The position numbers and the translations under genes were made by a program. From positions 1 to 5,720 of the forward strand of contig JANYAW010000144.1 in the NCBI GenBank assembly GCA_025361105.1: a stretch of 5,720 bases of DNA, written 5' to 3'. This DNA comes from Rhodocyclaceae bacterium (lineage in GTDB: Bacteria; Pseudomonadota; Gammaproteobacteria; Burkholderiales; Rhodocyclaceae). This document shows positions 1-4,609 of this stretch, one piece after another; the first letter of the stretch is position 1, and each line of letters begins with the position of its first letter. The notes beneath the pieces are model-generated. The model did not search any database, was not told the origin of the DNA, and was given only the letters and a program-made list of their open reading frames with translations.

Positions 1-526
1 CTGCAACCACCACCGTCTCGCTAGTTTTGATTCCTTCCGCCCTGTGCAATCGCTCCAGCGCCTCGGGTGAATAGGGATGCTTGCCACCTTTAGGTTCGCG
101 CTTGAAGTTATCTGTGTTCAGGCCGACCACCAGCGCTTCGCTGGGCTTACCCGGTTTGACTTCCAAAGTCGGTGGCGCGGCAATCGGTTTAACGAACACT
201 GAACTAGCACTTGAGTTTTCCGGCGCGGACAAACGCAAGACTTGATCAACCAAAATCAAGTTGGGATTTTCAATTCCATTCCAGGCAGCAATGTCTTTGT
301 AATCCAAGCCGTGATTGAGTGCGATAGAAATTAAACCGTCACCTTTTTTGACCGTGTAGGTCGGCCCGCTGGGTACTGCCGCCACTGGCGCCACGGCGAC
401 CTGTGCTGCACCCGAGGGCTTCTCAATTTGTGTCGTACGGCTTTCCGCAACCGGCGCTTTGGTGGTGCTGGCGCAGCCAACTAAAACAAGCGCAAGGACT
501 AGCGAAATTATCGTCGTCGGTTTCAT
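1..526 (-). CDS. nlpD: LysM-domain outer-membrane lipoprotein, NlpD family (C-terminus beyond left edge)
   Basis: The reading frame runs from an ATG at 526 to the left edge with no stop: 175 codons, partial. The first 18 residues form a lipoprotein signal: K2, a hydrophobic stretch at residues 6-16, and lipobox L15-V16-G17-C18, so C18 should be lipidated. A low-complexity Ala/Pro/Val linker follows, then one LysM domain at about residues 56-99 (YTVKKGD, the IALNHGLDYKDIAAWNGI-type core, NPNLI, VLRL), which binds peptidoglycan. The M23 (LytM) domain expected at the C-terminus of NlpD proteins, usually catalytically dead and an activator of the septal amidase AmiC, would lie outside the window. 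Two LysM positions are unusual: G64 where GDT is typical, and VDQ where PGQ is typical. The ATG overlaps the pcm stop by 4 bases, implying translational coupling. Identity rests on the LysM lipoprotein architecture plus the surE-pcm-nlpD order. Confidence 0.88.
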   Translation of the reverse strand, partial: MKPTTIISLVLALVLVGCASTTKAPVAESRTTQIEKPSGAAQVAVAPVAAVPSGPTYTVKKGDGLISIALNHGLDYKDIAAWNGIENPNLILVDQVLRLSAPENSSASSVFVKPIAAPPTLEVKPGKPSEALVVGLNTDNFKREPKGGKHPYSPEALERLHRAEGIKTSETVVVA

Positions 527-1179
527 TCCACACCCGGCAATAAAGGCACAAAGCGAACCGCATCAAAGCGTGTTTCGGTGAAGCCGGATTCAGTGCGCTC
601 AATCAGACAGAGCACTTGTTCGCTGCTTCCCAGCGGCAAAATCATTCGCCCGCCGACCGCAAGTTGCTCCAACAGCGCGGCAGGAACCGTGTTCGGTGCG
701 GCAGCCAAAATAATGCTGTCAAACGGCGCCGCTTCTTTCAGCCCGATGTTGCCATCGGCATGCTTGAGGCGGATATGGGTGAGTTTGGCCAGCTTGAGAT
801 TTTCGCGTGCACGCGTCAGCAAGGGTGCGATGCGCTCAACGGCAAAAACCTGCTTCGATAACACGCCGAGCACCGCCGCTTGATAACCACAACCCGCGCC
901 GATTTCCAACGTTTTGCCAAGCTCCCGGCCAGCAATCAGTAGCTCTATCATCCGTGCCACCACGTAGGGCTGCGAGATGGTTTGGGCGTAGCCCAAAGGC
1001 AGCGCCGAATCGTCATAGGCGCGATGTGCCAGCGCCGGTTCGATGAACAAATGACGTGGCACCAGCCCCATCGCATGCAGTACGCGCGCGTCCGTCACGC
1101 CTTGCTCGCGCAAGCGATCGACCATGCGCGCGCGGGTGCGCTGCGAAGTCATTCCGATACCGGCGACAGCTTGATTCAT
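523..1179 (-). CDS. pcm: Protein-L-isoaspartate O-methyltransferase
   Basis: A cytosolic enzyme that methylates L-isoaspartyl residues from S-adenosylmethionine and so starts repair of aged proteins. From the ATG at 1179 it has 218 residues, against about 208 in E. coli. Family signatures are all present: TISQPYVVARM at about 67-77, the SAM-binding motif I LEIGAGCGYQ at 91-100, the post-I acidic VERI at 114-117, the PFDSIILAAAP block at 152-162, and the closing DAVRFVPLLPG at 206-216. Start choice: the frame also allows an initiator at 1212, inside surE, but the 1179 ATG sits 7 bases after the surE stop and is preceded by AAGGA 11 bases upstream, overlapping the last surE codons. The ATG at 1152 would give a 209-residue protein closer to E. 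coli and cannot be excluded. The stop overlaps the nlpD start (ATGA at 523-526). Confidence 0.95.
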   Translation of the reverse strand: MNQAVAGIGMTSQRTRARMVDRLREQGVTDARVLHAMGLVPRHLFIEPALAHRAYDDSALPLGYAQTISQPYVVARMIELLIAGRELGKTLEIGAGCGYQAAVLGVLSKQVFAVERIAPLLTRARENLKLAKLTHIRLKHADGNIGLKEAAPFDSIILAAAPNTVPAALLEQLAVGGRMILPLGSSEQVLCLIERTESGFTETRFDAVRFVPLLPGVE

Positions 1180-1186
1180 GCGAGAT

Positions 1187-1930
1187 TCAATCCTTAAGCC
1201 ACGCCGACACACTGGTCATTTGCGTGGTGTGCGTCAAATCAATTTGCAGCGGCGTGACGGACACAAAGCCCGCATCGACGGCATGAAAATCCGTGCCCTC
1301 GCCCGCATCAGCAGCAGCACCTGCGGCACCTATCCAATAAACGGTTTCACCACGCGGGGTTTTGCTCTTGGTCGCCATTTCGGATTTATGGCGACGGCCC
1401 AAGCGGGTCACTTTGGTGCCGCGCAATTCCTCAAAGGGCAAATCGGGCACATTGATATTCAGCAACACCGGCTCGGCAAACGGTGACTTGGTCAAGCGCT
1501 CGACAAATTCGCGGGCGATTTTGCCAGCGGTAGCAAAATGTTTCCCCTCAAAACTCGCCAGCGAAATCGCTACCGACGGAATGCCGAGCAAATAACCTTC
1601 GGTGGCGGCAGCGACGGTGCCGGAATACAAAGTGTCGTCGCCCATATTGGCACCGAAATTGATGCCGGAAACAATGATGTCGGGATGCTGCTCCATCACG
1701 CCGGTAACCGCCAGATGCACACAATCAGTCGGTGTGCCGGTGACATAGCCAAAGCCGTTCGCCGCACGACGCAAATACAGCGGGCGATCAAGCGTCAATG
1801 AGTTGCTCGCGCCGCTGCGATTACGCTCGGGGGCGAACACCGAGATGTCTCCCAGACCCTCAAGTGCAGCGGCCAGCGCGGCGAGGCCGGGGGCGTAATA
1901 GCCATCGTCGTTGGAAAGCAGAATTCGCAT
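1187..1930 (-). CDS. surE: 5'/3'-nucleotidase SurE (stationary-phase survival protein)
   Basis: A metal-dependent phosphatase that removes phosphate from nucleoside 5'- and 3'-monophosphates and trims short polyphosphate; cytosolic. The length of 247 residues is normal for the family. The metal ligands known from E. coli SurE are all visible in register: D8 and D9 in MRILLSNDDG, S39 in PERNRSGASNS, and N91 in SGINFGANMGDD. The YSGTVAAATEG motif follows at 102-112, and the VTPLQIDLTHT segment near the C-terminus is also typical. It is the first gene of the minus-strand surE-pcm-nlpD operon. I see no clear Shine-Dalgarno sequence before the ATG at 1930 (the preceding bases read ACTATCCCC), so initiation may be weak or depend on other features; the start itself is secure because MRILLSNDDG is the conserved N-terminus. 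Confidence 0.97.
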   Translation of the reverse strand: MRILLSNDDGYYAPGLAALAAALEGLGDISVFAPERNRSGASNSLTLDRPLYLRRAANGFGYVTGTPTDCVHLAVTGVMEQHPDIIVSGINFGANMGDDTLYSGTVAAATEGYLLGIPSVAISLASFEGKHFATAGKIAREFVERLTKSPFAEPVLLNINVPDLPFEELRGTKVTRLGRRHKSEMATKSKTPRGETVYWIGAAGAAADAGEGTDFHAVDAGFVSVTPLQIDLTHTTQMTSVSAWLKD

Positions 1931-2047
1931 GGGGATAGTACTTGCGGAGTGATTTTGGAAGGCAGCTTGCTTCTGGCAATATTCTAAACGATGGCCTTGC
2001 GACCCCGAAAGGCCGAATAGCCGAGGATTGCGCTAGCATCGCCAGCG
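1931..2047. promoter_or_regulatory. Divergent intergenic region between surE and the COG3146 acyltransferase
   Basis: Promoters for both flanking genes should lie in these 117 bases. On the minus strand, TAGAAT at 1981-1986 is a good -10 hexamer for surE (5 of 6 matches), but the only -35 at proper distance is TTCGGG at 2004-2009 (17-base spacer), a poor match. On the plus strand, TATTCT at 1980-1985 overlaps it and could serve the acyltransferase, with TTGGAA upstream at an over-long 19-base spacing. The overlap of two divergent -10 candidates is suggestive, but neither promoter is certain. Confidence 0.3.
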
Positions 2048-3232
2048 ATGAAGACCAGATTTCTGACTGCCGCGACCGAGCTAACGACTGAGCGATGGGC
2101 AAGCTTGACCGACGGCGCGGAAAACAAAATGCGCGATCCGTTTTGCAGCCGGCCATTTTTGGGCGCAGCAGAAAACGCCATGCGCAGCGGCGATTCGCCA
2201 GTTGGTGCTGACGACACGCTGTCGTCACTAGGCTGGCGCGCGCATCACCTGTGTTTGGTAGATGATGACGACGAAGTCGCCGCCCTGCTCCCGCTGTACA
2301 TCCGCACCCATTCATTCGGCGATTTTTCGCGCGACTGGGGCTGGCCGGATGCCTGGGAACGCGCAGGTCTGGCCTACTACCCCAAGCTGGTCAGCGGCAT
2401 GCCATTCACCCCCTCGCCAGGCCCGCGCCTGTTGGTCCGCGCTGATTTGCCACGTGCACCCTGGGTTGCGGCGCTCATCACGGCGGCGATTGCCGAAACC
2501 ACGCGACTAGGCGCATCGAATTGGCAATGTCTTTTTGTCAGCGATGAAGACGCCGCGACGCTGGTCAACGCCGGCCTGTTGATGCGTCGTGGCGTGCAGT
2601 TTCATTGGCGCAATGCCGACTACAAAAACTTCGATGATTTTCTGGCCGGATTCACCGCCGAGAAACGCAAGAAACTCAAACGTGAACGTCGAGCAGTGGC
2701 CGAATCCGGCGTGCAATTGCGAACTTTGCACGGCGATGAAATCAGCGCGGAAAACTGGCGCGATATTCACCGTCAGTATCGCGACACCTTTGCACGTTAT
2801 GGCAATTACCCGGCATTTCCGGTCGAATTTTTCATTGAGATCAGCGCCAAGCTGGGCCGCCAACTGGTCGTCTTTACCGCGCAGGAAAACGACCGCATCA
2901 TCGCCTCGGCGATTTGCTACCGCGACGACCATGCGCTGTATGGCCGCCACTGGGGATGCGATCGAACCATCGCCGGACTGCATTTTGAGCTGTGCTTTTA
3001 TCAAGGTATCGAGTACTGCATCGCCCACGGATTGCAATCCTTCGAGCCCGGCGCGCAAGGCGAACACAAACTGGCGCGGGGCTTTACACCGGTCGCCACC
3101 TGGTCGGGATTCTGGATTGCCGATGCCCGCCTGCGCCGCGCCGTCGGTGATTTTGTTCGCCGCGAAGATGCGACGATGCAGGACTACGCCGATGAGGCCA
3201 GTGCACATCTGCCGTTTCGGCGGAGTGGATAG
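2048..3232 (+). CDS. FemAB/GNAT-like N-acyltransferase, COG3146 family
   Basis: 394 residues, the usual length for this family (Pfam FemAB_like, formerly DUF482), annotated as peptidoglycan biosynthesis/recognition proteins or predicted N-acyltransferases. The substrate is not established, so I give no gene symbol. Recognisable blocks are GWRAHHL (62-68), LLPLYIRTHSFGDF (80-93), WGWPDAWERAGLAYYPKLV (97-115), PFTPSPGPRLL (119-129), a basic AEKRKKLKRERR patch (204-215), ARYGNYPAFP (249-258), LYGRHWG (297-303), HFELCFYQGIEYCI (312-325) and FEPGAQGEHKLARGF (332-346). The last three make up the GNAT-like C-terminal half. There is no signal peptide or membrane helix, so it is predicted cytoplasmic. 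The ATG at 2048 fits the family N-terminus; it has no strong Shine-Dalgarno (GAGGA lies about 20 bases up), and the ATG at 2129 is an unlikely alternative because it would remove a conserved segment. It is transcribed divergently from surE. The large open frames overlapping it on both strands are shadows. Confidence 0.9.
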   Translation: MKTRFLTAATELTTERWASLTDGAENKMRDPFCSRPFLGAAENAMRSGDSPVGADDTLSSLGWRAHHLCLVDDDDEVAALLPLYIRTHSFGDFSRDWGWPDAWERAGLAYYPKLVSGMPFTPSPGPRLLVRADLPRAPWVAALITAAIAETTRLGASNWQCLFVSDEDAATLVNAGLLMRRGVQFHWRNADYKNFDDFLAGFTAEKRKKLKRERRAVAESGVQLRTLHGDEISAENWRDIHRQYRDTFARYGNYPAFPVEFFIEISAKLGRQLVVFTAQENDRIIASAICYRDDHALYGRHWGCDRTIAGLHFELCFYQGIEYCIAHGLQSFEPGAQGEHKLARGFTPVATWSGFWIADARLRRAVGDFVRREDATMQDYADEASAHLPFRRSG

Positions 3233-3279
3233 TGATGGCGGAATTTTTTTCGACCACAAGCCTTTATCGCCTGTCATTT

Positions 3280-3298
3280 GCTAGTTGGTGCTGGTAAC
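3280..3298 (+). repeat. Direct repeat, left copy (DR-L)
   Basis: Reads GCTAGTTGGTGCTGGTAAC. It matches 4159-4177 in 18 of 19 positions, the only difference being A versus G at position 17. It lies between the acyltransferase stop and the 3' end of the antitoxin gene, so the pair brackets the toxin-antitoxin module with 860 bases between. The match does not extend on either side. Confidence 0.7.
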
Positions 3299-3316
3299 AC
3301 GCCGTTGAAGGTTCTT

Positions 3317-3373
3317 GTCTGCCGCGCTGGTGTCTACAAATTGTGCCTGAACATCCCGCCACCAACCGCAGAC
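3317..3373. repeat. Imperfect inverted repeat just downstream of the antitoxin gene
   Basis: GTCTGC at 3317-3322 pairs with GCAGAC at 3368-3373. Inside these, TGGTG and CACCA arms can also pair after a small asymmetric bulge, leaving a loop of roughly 25 bases. It ends 2 bases before the antitoxin stop codon region, so in the minus-strand transcript it would form immediately after the coding sequence. There is no following U-run, so it is not a standard intrinsic terminator; it might protect the 3' end or be chance. Confidence 0.25.
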
Positions 3374-3375
3374 GT

Positions 3376-3687
3376 TTATGCAGCCTCTGCATGTAACTTG
3401 ACTCCGAGTGCGCGTGCGACTTTTAGCACCGTAGCAAAACTCGGGTTTCCATCAGCGCTAAGCGCTTTATACAAGCTCTCGCGACTAAGACCTGCGTCTT
3501 TCGCGACTTGAGTCATGCCTTTCGCACGAGCGATATCGCCAAGGGCTCTGGCAATCCCTGCGGCATCGTCAGGCGCTTCGTCGAGCCACGCATCAAGATA
3601 AGCGGCCATCTCTTCCGGCGTACGAAGTTGTTCAGCGACGTCGTATGGCATCGTTTTGGTAGTCCCTTTTGCGCTCAACTTAGGCAT
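3376..3687 (-). CDS. Antitoxin of an HI1420-type (HigA-like) toxin-antitoxin module
   Basis: 103 residues. The C-terminal half is a classic addiction-module antidote helix-turn-helix: ALGDIARAKGMTQVAKDAGL (48-67) followed by SRESLYKALS (68-77) and DGNPSFATVLKVARALGVKL (79-98). The N-terminal part, with YDVAEQLRTPEEMAAYL at 15-31, also fits the HI1420 family. It should neutralise the toxin encoded upstream and bind the operator at 3995-4014 to repress the operon. Start choice: ATG at 3687 has AGGAG 9 bases upstream, overlapping the last toxin codons; the internal ATG at residue 13 would give a length nearer some homologues but lacks such a site. The gene begins 6 bases after the toxin stop, so the two are co-transcribed and probably translationally coupled. 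Confidence 0.92.
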   Translation of the reverse strand: MPKLSAKGTTKTMPYDVAEQLRTPEEMAAYLDAWLDEAPDDAAGIARALGDIARAKGMTQVAKDAGLSRESLYKALSADGNPSFATVLKVARALGVKLHAEAA

Positions 3688-3693
3688 GGCTTG

Positions 3694-3987
3694 TTACTCC
3701 TGAAAATTCTTGGCTAAGGAAATTGCCATTTCAATATCTTTCTGCTGCGTGGATTTGTTGCCACCAGCGAGCAGCAGCAGAAGTCGATCTCCTCGCTGTG
3801 TGTAATAGACGCGGTACCCCGGCCCAACGTCAATCTTGAGTTCGGAAACCCCATCACTCAGATTGCGATGTTTTCCAGGGTTTCCGTGTACCAGCCGATC
3901 AACCCGAACCTGAACGCGTGCTCTCCCGACGTGATCCTTCAAGGCATTGATCCACTCGCGATATATCTCTGTTTCTTCGACACGCAT
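3694..3987 (-). CDS. RelE/ParE-superfamily toxin, HI1419 type (HigB-like)
   Basis: 97 residues from the ATG at 3987. The family pattern is clear: IYREWINALKD near the N-terminus (8-18), RLVHGNPGKHRNLSDGVSEL (31-50) where GN, G and L.dGv.E are conserved, IDVGPGYRVYYTQRGDRLLL (52-71), and LLAGGNKSTQQKDIEMAI (72-89). Members of this fold are mRNA-cleaving toxins acting at the ribosome, although activity here is inferred from family only. Toxin-before-antitoxin order is normal for HigBA/HI1419-1420 modules. Start choice: an in-frame TTG at 3993 would add two residues, but the promoter places the transcription start at about 3987, so the ATG there is preferred. No Shine-Dalgarno precedes it, fitting a leaderless, weakly translated toxin. 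A divergent 45-codon frame (4015-4152) starts beside the operator but shows no support as a gene. Confidence 0.92.
   Translation of the reverse strand: MRVEETEIYREWINALKDHVGRARVQVRVDRLVHGNPGKHRNLSDGVSELKIDVGPGYRVYYTQRGDRLLLLLAGGNKSTQQKDIEMAISLAKNFQE
3697..3701 (-). promoter_or_regulatory. Shine-Dalgarno site of the antitoxin
   Basis: AGGAG on the minus strand, 9 bases before the antitoxin ATG at 3687 and lying within the final codons of the toxin (…CAG GAG TAA). A strong site for the antitoxin next to none for the toxin would favour antitoxin excess from one message. Confidence 0.75.
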
Positions 3988-3993
3988 GGACAA

Positions 3994-4021
3994 AGTGTAG
4001 CCTATACGCTACACATGTCAA
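3994..4021 (-). promoter_or_regulatory. Sigma-70 promoter of the toxin-antitoxin operon
   Basis: On the minus strand, a perfect -35 TTGACA (4016-4021) is followed after 16 bases by TACACT (3994-3999), which matches 4 of 6 -10 consensus bases. The expected start of transcription, 6-8 bases after the -10, falls at about 3986-3988, on or beside the toxin ATG at 3987. Confidence 0.7.
3995..4014. promoter_or_regulatory. Palindromic operator of the toxin-antitoxin operon
   Basis: GTGTAGCCTATACGCTACAC, a 20-bp dyad in which 18 of 20 positions are symmetric (arms GTGTAGC and GCTACAC; only the 8th/13th pair breaks). It fills the spacer and overlaps the -10 element, the expected place for autorepression by a dimeric helix-turn-helix antitoxin, alone or complexed with toxin. 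Operator function is inferred from symmetry and position. Confidence 0.75.
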
Positions 4022-4158
4022 GCGAGATGCATTGCTCAATAGGTAGGGTCGAACGTGGATTTGAAGAGTTGCGGCGCTCTGTGCGAGGGACTGAGTGCGG
4101 CGCTATCCCCAGAGGGATGTTCAAGCTCGAATTTGGTTTGTACGAAAATTAATTTCTC

Positions 4159-4177
4159 GCTAGTTGGTGCTGGTGAC
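4159..4177 (+). repeat. Direct repeat, right copy (DR-R)
   Basis: Reads GCTAGTTGGTGCTGGTGAC and matches 3280-3298 in 18 of 19 positions. It lies about 140 bases upstream of the toxin-antitoxin promoter, so the two copies enclose the complete module including its promoter and operator. Confidence 0.7.
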
Positions 4178-4223
4178 GTGGGGAGGTCGTCGGGCCGGAG
4201 ATGCCCCGCAGAGCGTACGCCGC

Positions 4224-4253
4224 TGACACACCCTCGCTAGCGCATCGGTGTCA
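4224..4253. repeat. Nested symmetric element: TGACAC … CGCTAGCG … GTGTCA
   Basis: Outer arms TGACAC (4224-4229) and GTGTCA (4248-4253) are perfect inverted repeats, and the 8-bp palindrome CGCTAGCG (4235-4242) lies exactly in the centre, with 5 unmatched bases on each side. This resembles the layout of a site bound by a dimer or a recombinase, but no protein is known to use it, and chance is possible. Confidence 0.35.
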
Positions 4254-4283
4254 AGACATCGCAATAAATCGCGCCTTTAATTC

Positions 4284-4309
4284 CCACCATTTTTTTCTTT
4301 CTATGGTGG
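4284..4309. repeat. Inverted repeat with pyrimidine-rich loop
   Basis: CCACCAT (4284-4290) and ATGGTGG (4303-4309) pair perfectly over 7 bases around a 12-base loop that is all T except for two C residues. No U-run follows the stem on either strand, so it is not a usual terminator. Confidence 0.45.
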
Positions 4310-4346
4310 ATTGAAATCTCAGAGTAGGAACTTAAATGTGACCTGA

Positions 4347-4463
4347 CCCGATGCCCCGCTTTTATCAGGGCATCGCGAGCGCTACGCCTTCATCAGTTGG
4401 ACCTTGATCCGGTTCGACTACCCCCGACGCAGCAAACGTGAACGCGGCGTACTGAAGCGCTAA
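4347..4463 (+). pseudogene. Possible C-terminal remnant of a lost gene (38 codons)
   Basis: From just after an in-frame TGA (4344-4346) to a TAA at 4461-4463 there is an open stretch of 38 codons with no ATG start. It is rich in CGC, TAC, ATC, GAC and CTG, resembling the coding style of the left-hand core genes rather than the AT-richer glycosylase-like gene. The product would be strongly basic and aromatic, with FISWTLIRFDYPRRSKRERG at about residues 15-34. I do not recognise it. It might be the tail of a transposase or another decayed gene, or a chance frame. Confidence 0.15.
4349..4375. repeat. Hairpin next to a GGGTCAGGTC motif (REP-like?)
   Basis: CGATGCCC (4349-4356) and GGGCATCG (4368-4375) form a perfect 8-bp stem with an 11-base loop. 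On the minus strand the stem runs into GGGTCAGGTCACATTT (4334-4349). Similar GGGTCAGGTC sequences commonly flank REP-associated (Y1-type) transposase genes in proteobacteria, as far as I recall. No U-run follows, so a terminator role is unlikely. Confidence 0.4.
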
Positions 4464-4523
4464 CTGGCCCATGTCAGTGGCAACAGTCGGGTGCAGGAGT
4501 AGTCATCATGAACTGGCATTAAC

Positions 4524-4532
4524 TGATATGCT
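4524..4532 (+). promoter_or_regulatory. Candidate extended -10 promoter for the glycosylase-like gene
   Basis: TGATATGCT fits an extended -10 (TGn followed by TATGCT). No good -35 lies 16-18 bases upstream, which extended -10 promoters can do without. It would give a leader of about 70 bases containing the bulged palindrome at 4554-4572. Confidence 0.3.
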
Positions 4533-4553
4533 TCAGACTGGAAAACTTGAAGT

Positions 4554-4572
4554 CAGGCCATTTAAATGCCTG
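4554..4572. promoter_or_regulatory. Bulged palindrome upstream of the glycosylase-like gene
   Basis: CAGGCCATTTAAATGCCTG becomes a perfect 18-bp palindrome (arms CAGGCATTT and AAATGCCTG) if one C at 4558/4559 is omitted. It ends 22 bases before the Shine-Dalgarno site. It could be an operator for a dimeric repressor or a hairpin in the leader. Nothing in the window identifies a binding protein. Confidence 0.4.
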
Positions 4573-4594
4573 TCCTTCTTGGAAATACTTGGTC

Positions 4595-4600
4595 GAGGGA
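4595..4600 (+). promoter_or_regulatory. Shine-Dalgarno site that fixes the glycosylase-like start
   Basis: GAGGGA lies 9 bases before the ATG at 4610. It supports that start over the in-frame TTG at 4547, which has no such site. Confidence 0.75.
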
Positions 4601-4609
4601 AGCAGACAA

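Larger units (their letters stand above)
4022..4594. other. Gene-poor spacer with several inverted repeats
   Basis: These 573 bases separate the toxin-antitoxin promoter from the ribosome-binding site of the glycosylase-like gene. I find no gene with a start, ribosome-binding site and recognisable product. A 45-codon frame at 4015-4152 and other short frames are not convincing. The stretch holds the right copy of the direct repeat (4159-4177), three inverted repeats (4224-4253, 4284-4309, 4349-4375), a possible coding remnant (4347-4463), an extended -10 candidate (4524-4532) and a bulged palindrome (4554-4572). It looks like a scar of past insertions rather than a simple promoter region. Confidence 0.6.

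Noticed and set aside
1860..2315. A 151-codon minus-strand frame across the surE start and the divergent intergenic region
   Set aside because: It overlaps the conserved N-termini of two confident genes, and its product is a low-complexity Arg/Ala/Ser-rich shadow.
3205..3250. GCCGTTTCGGC hairpin followed by a run of seven T as a terminator of the acyltransferase gene
   Set aside because: The stem is only 4 bp, lies within the coding region and is nearly 30 bases from the T-run, so it does not form an intrinsic terminator.
2507..3277. A 256-codon open frame on the minus strand opposite the acyltransferase, and a 231-codon plus-strand frame at 2589-3284
   Set aside because: Both are shadows of the acyltransferase, whose conserved motifs cover the same bases; neither product has recognisable domains or a ribosome-binding site.
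3280..3380. Integron attC site downstream of the toxin-antitoxin module, suggested by TAAC and GTTGA near the left repeat
   Set aside because: The core and inverse-core pattern and the long imperfect stem of attC cannot be drawn, and the same repeat does not carry the motifs at its right copy.
4015..4152. A 45-codon plus-strand frame beginning beside the toxin-antitoxin operator
   Set aside because: No ribosome-binding site, no recognised product, and the preceding bases are the operator itself; a divergent small gene is possible but unsupported.
4144..4157. AT-rich palindrome AAATTAATTT
   Set aside because: Ten bases of A/T symmetry are expected by chance in AT-rich DNA and it has no positional relation to a gene start.
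4408..4426. GGTTCGACT, resembling a tRNA T-loop, as a sign of a tRNA gene or tRNA-based attachment site
   Set aside because: The flanking bases cannot form the 5-bp T-stem, and no acceptor, D or anticodon arm is present upstream.
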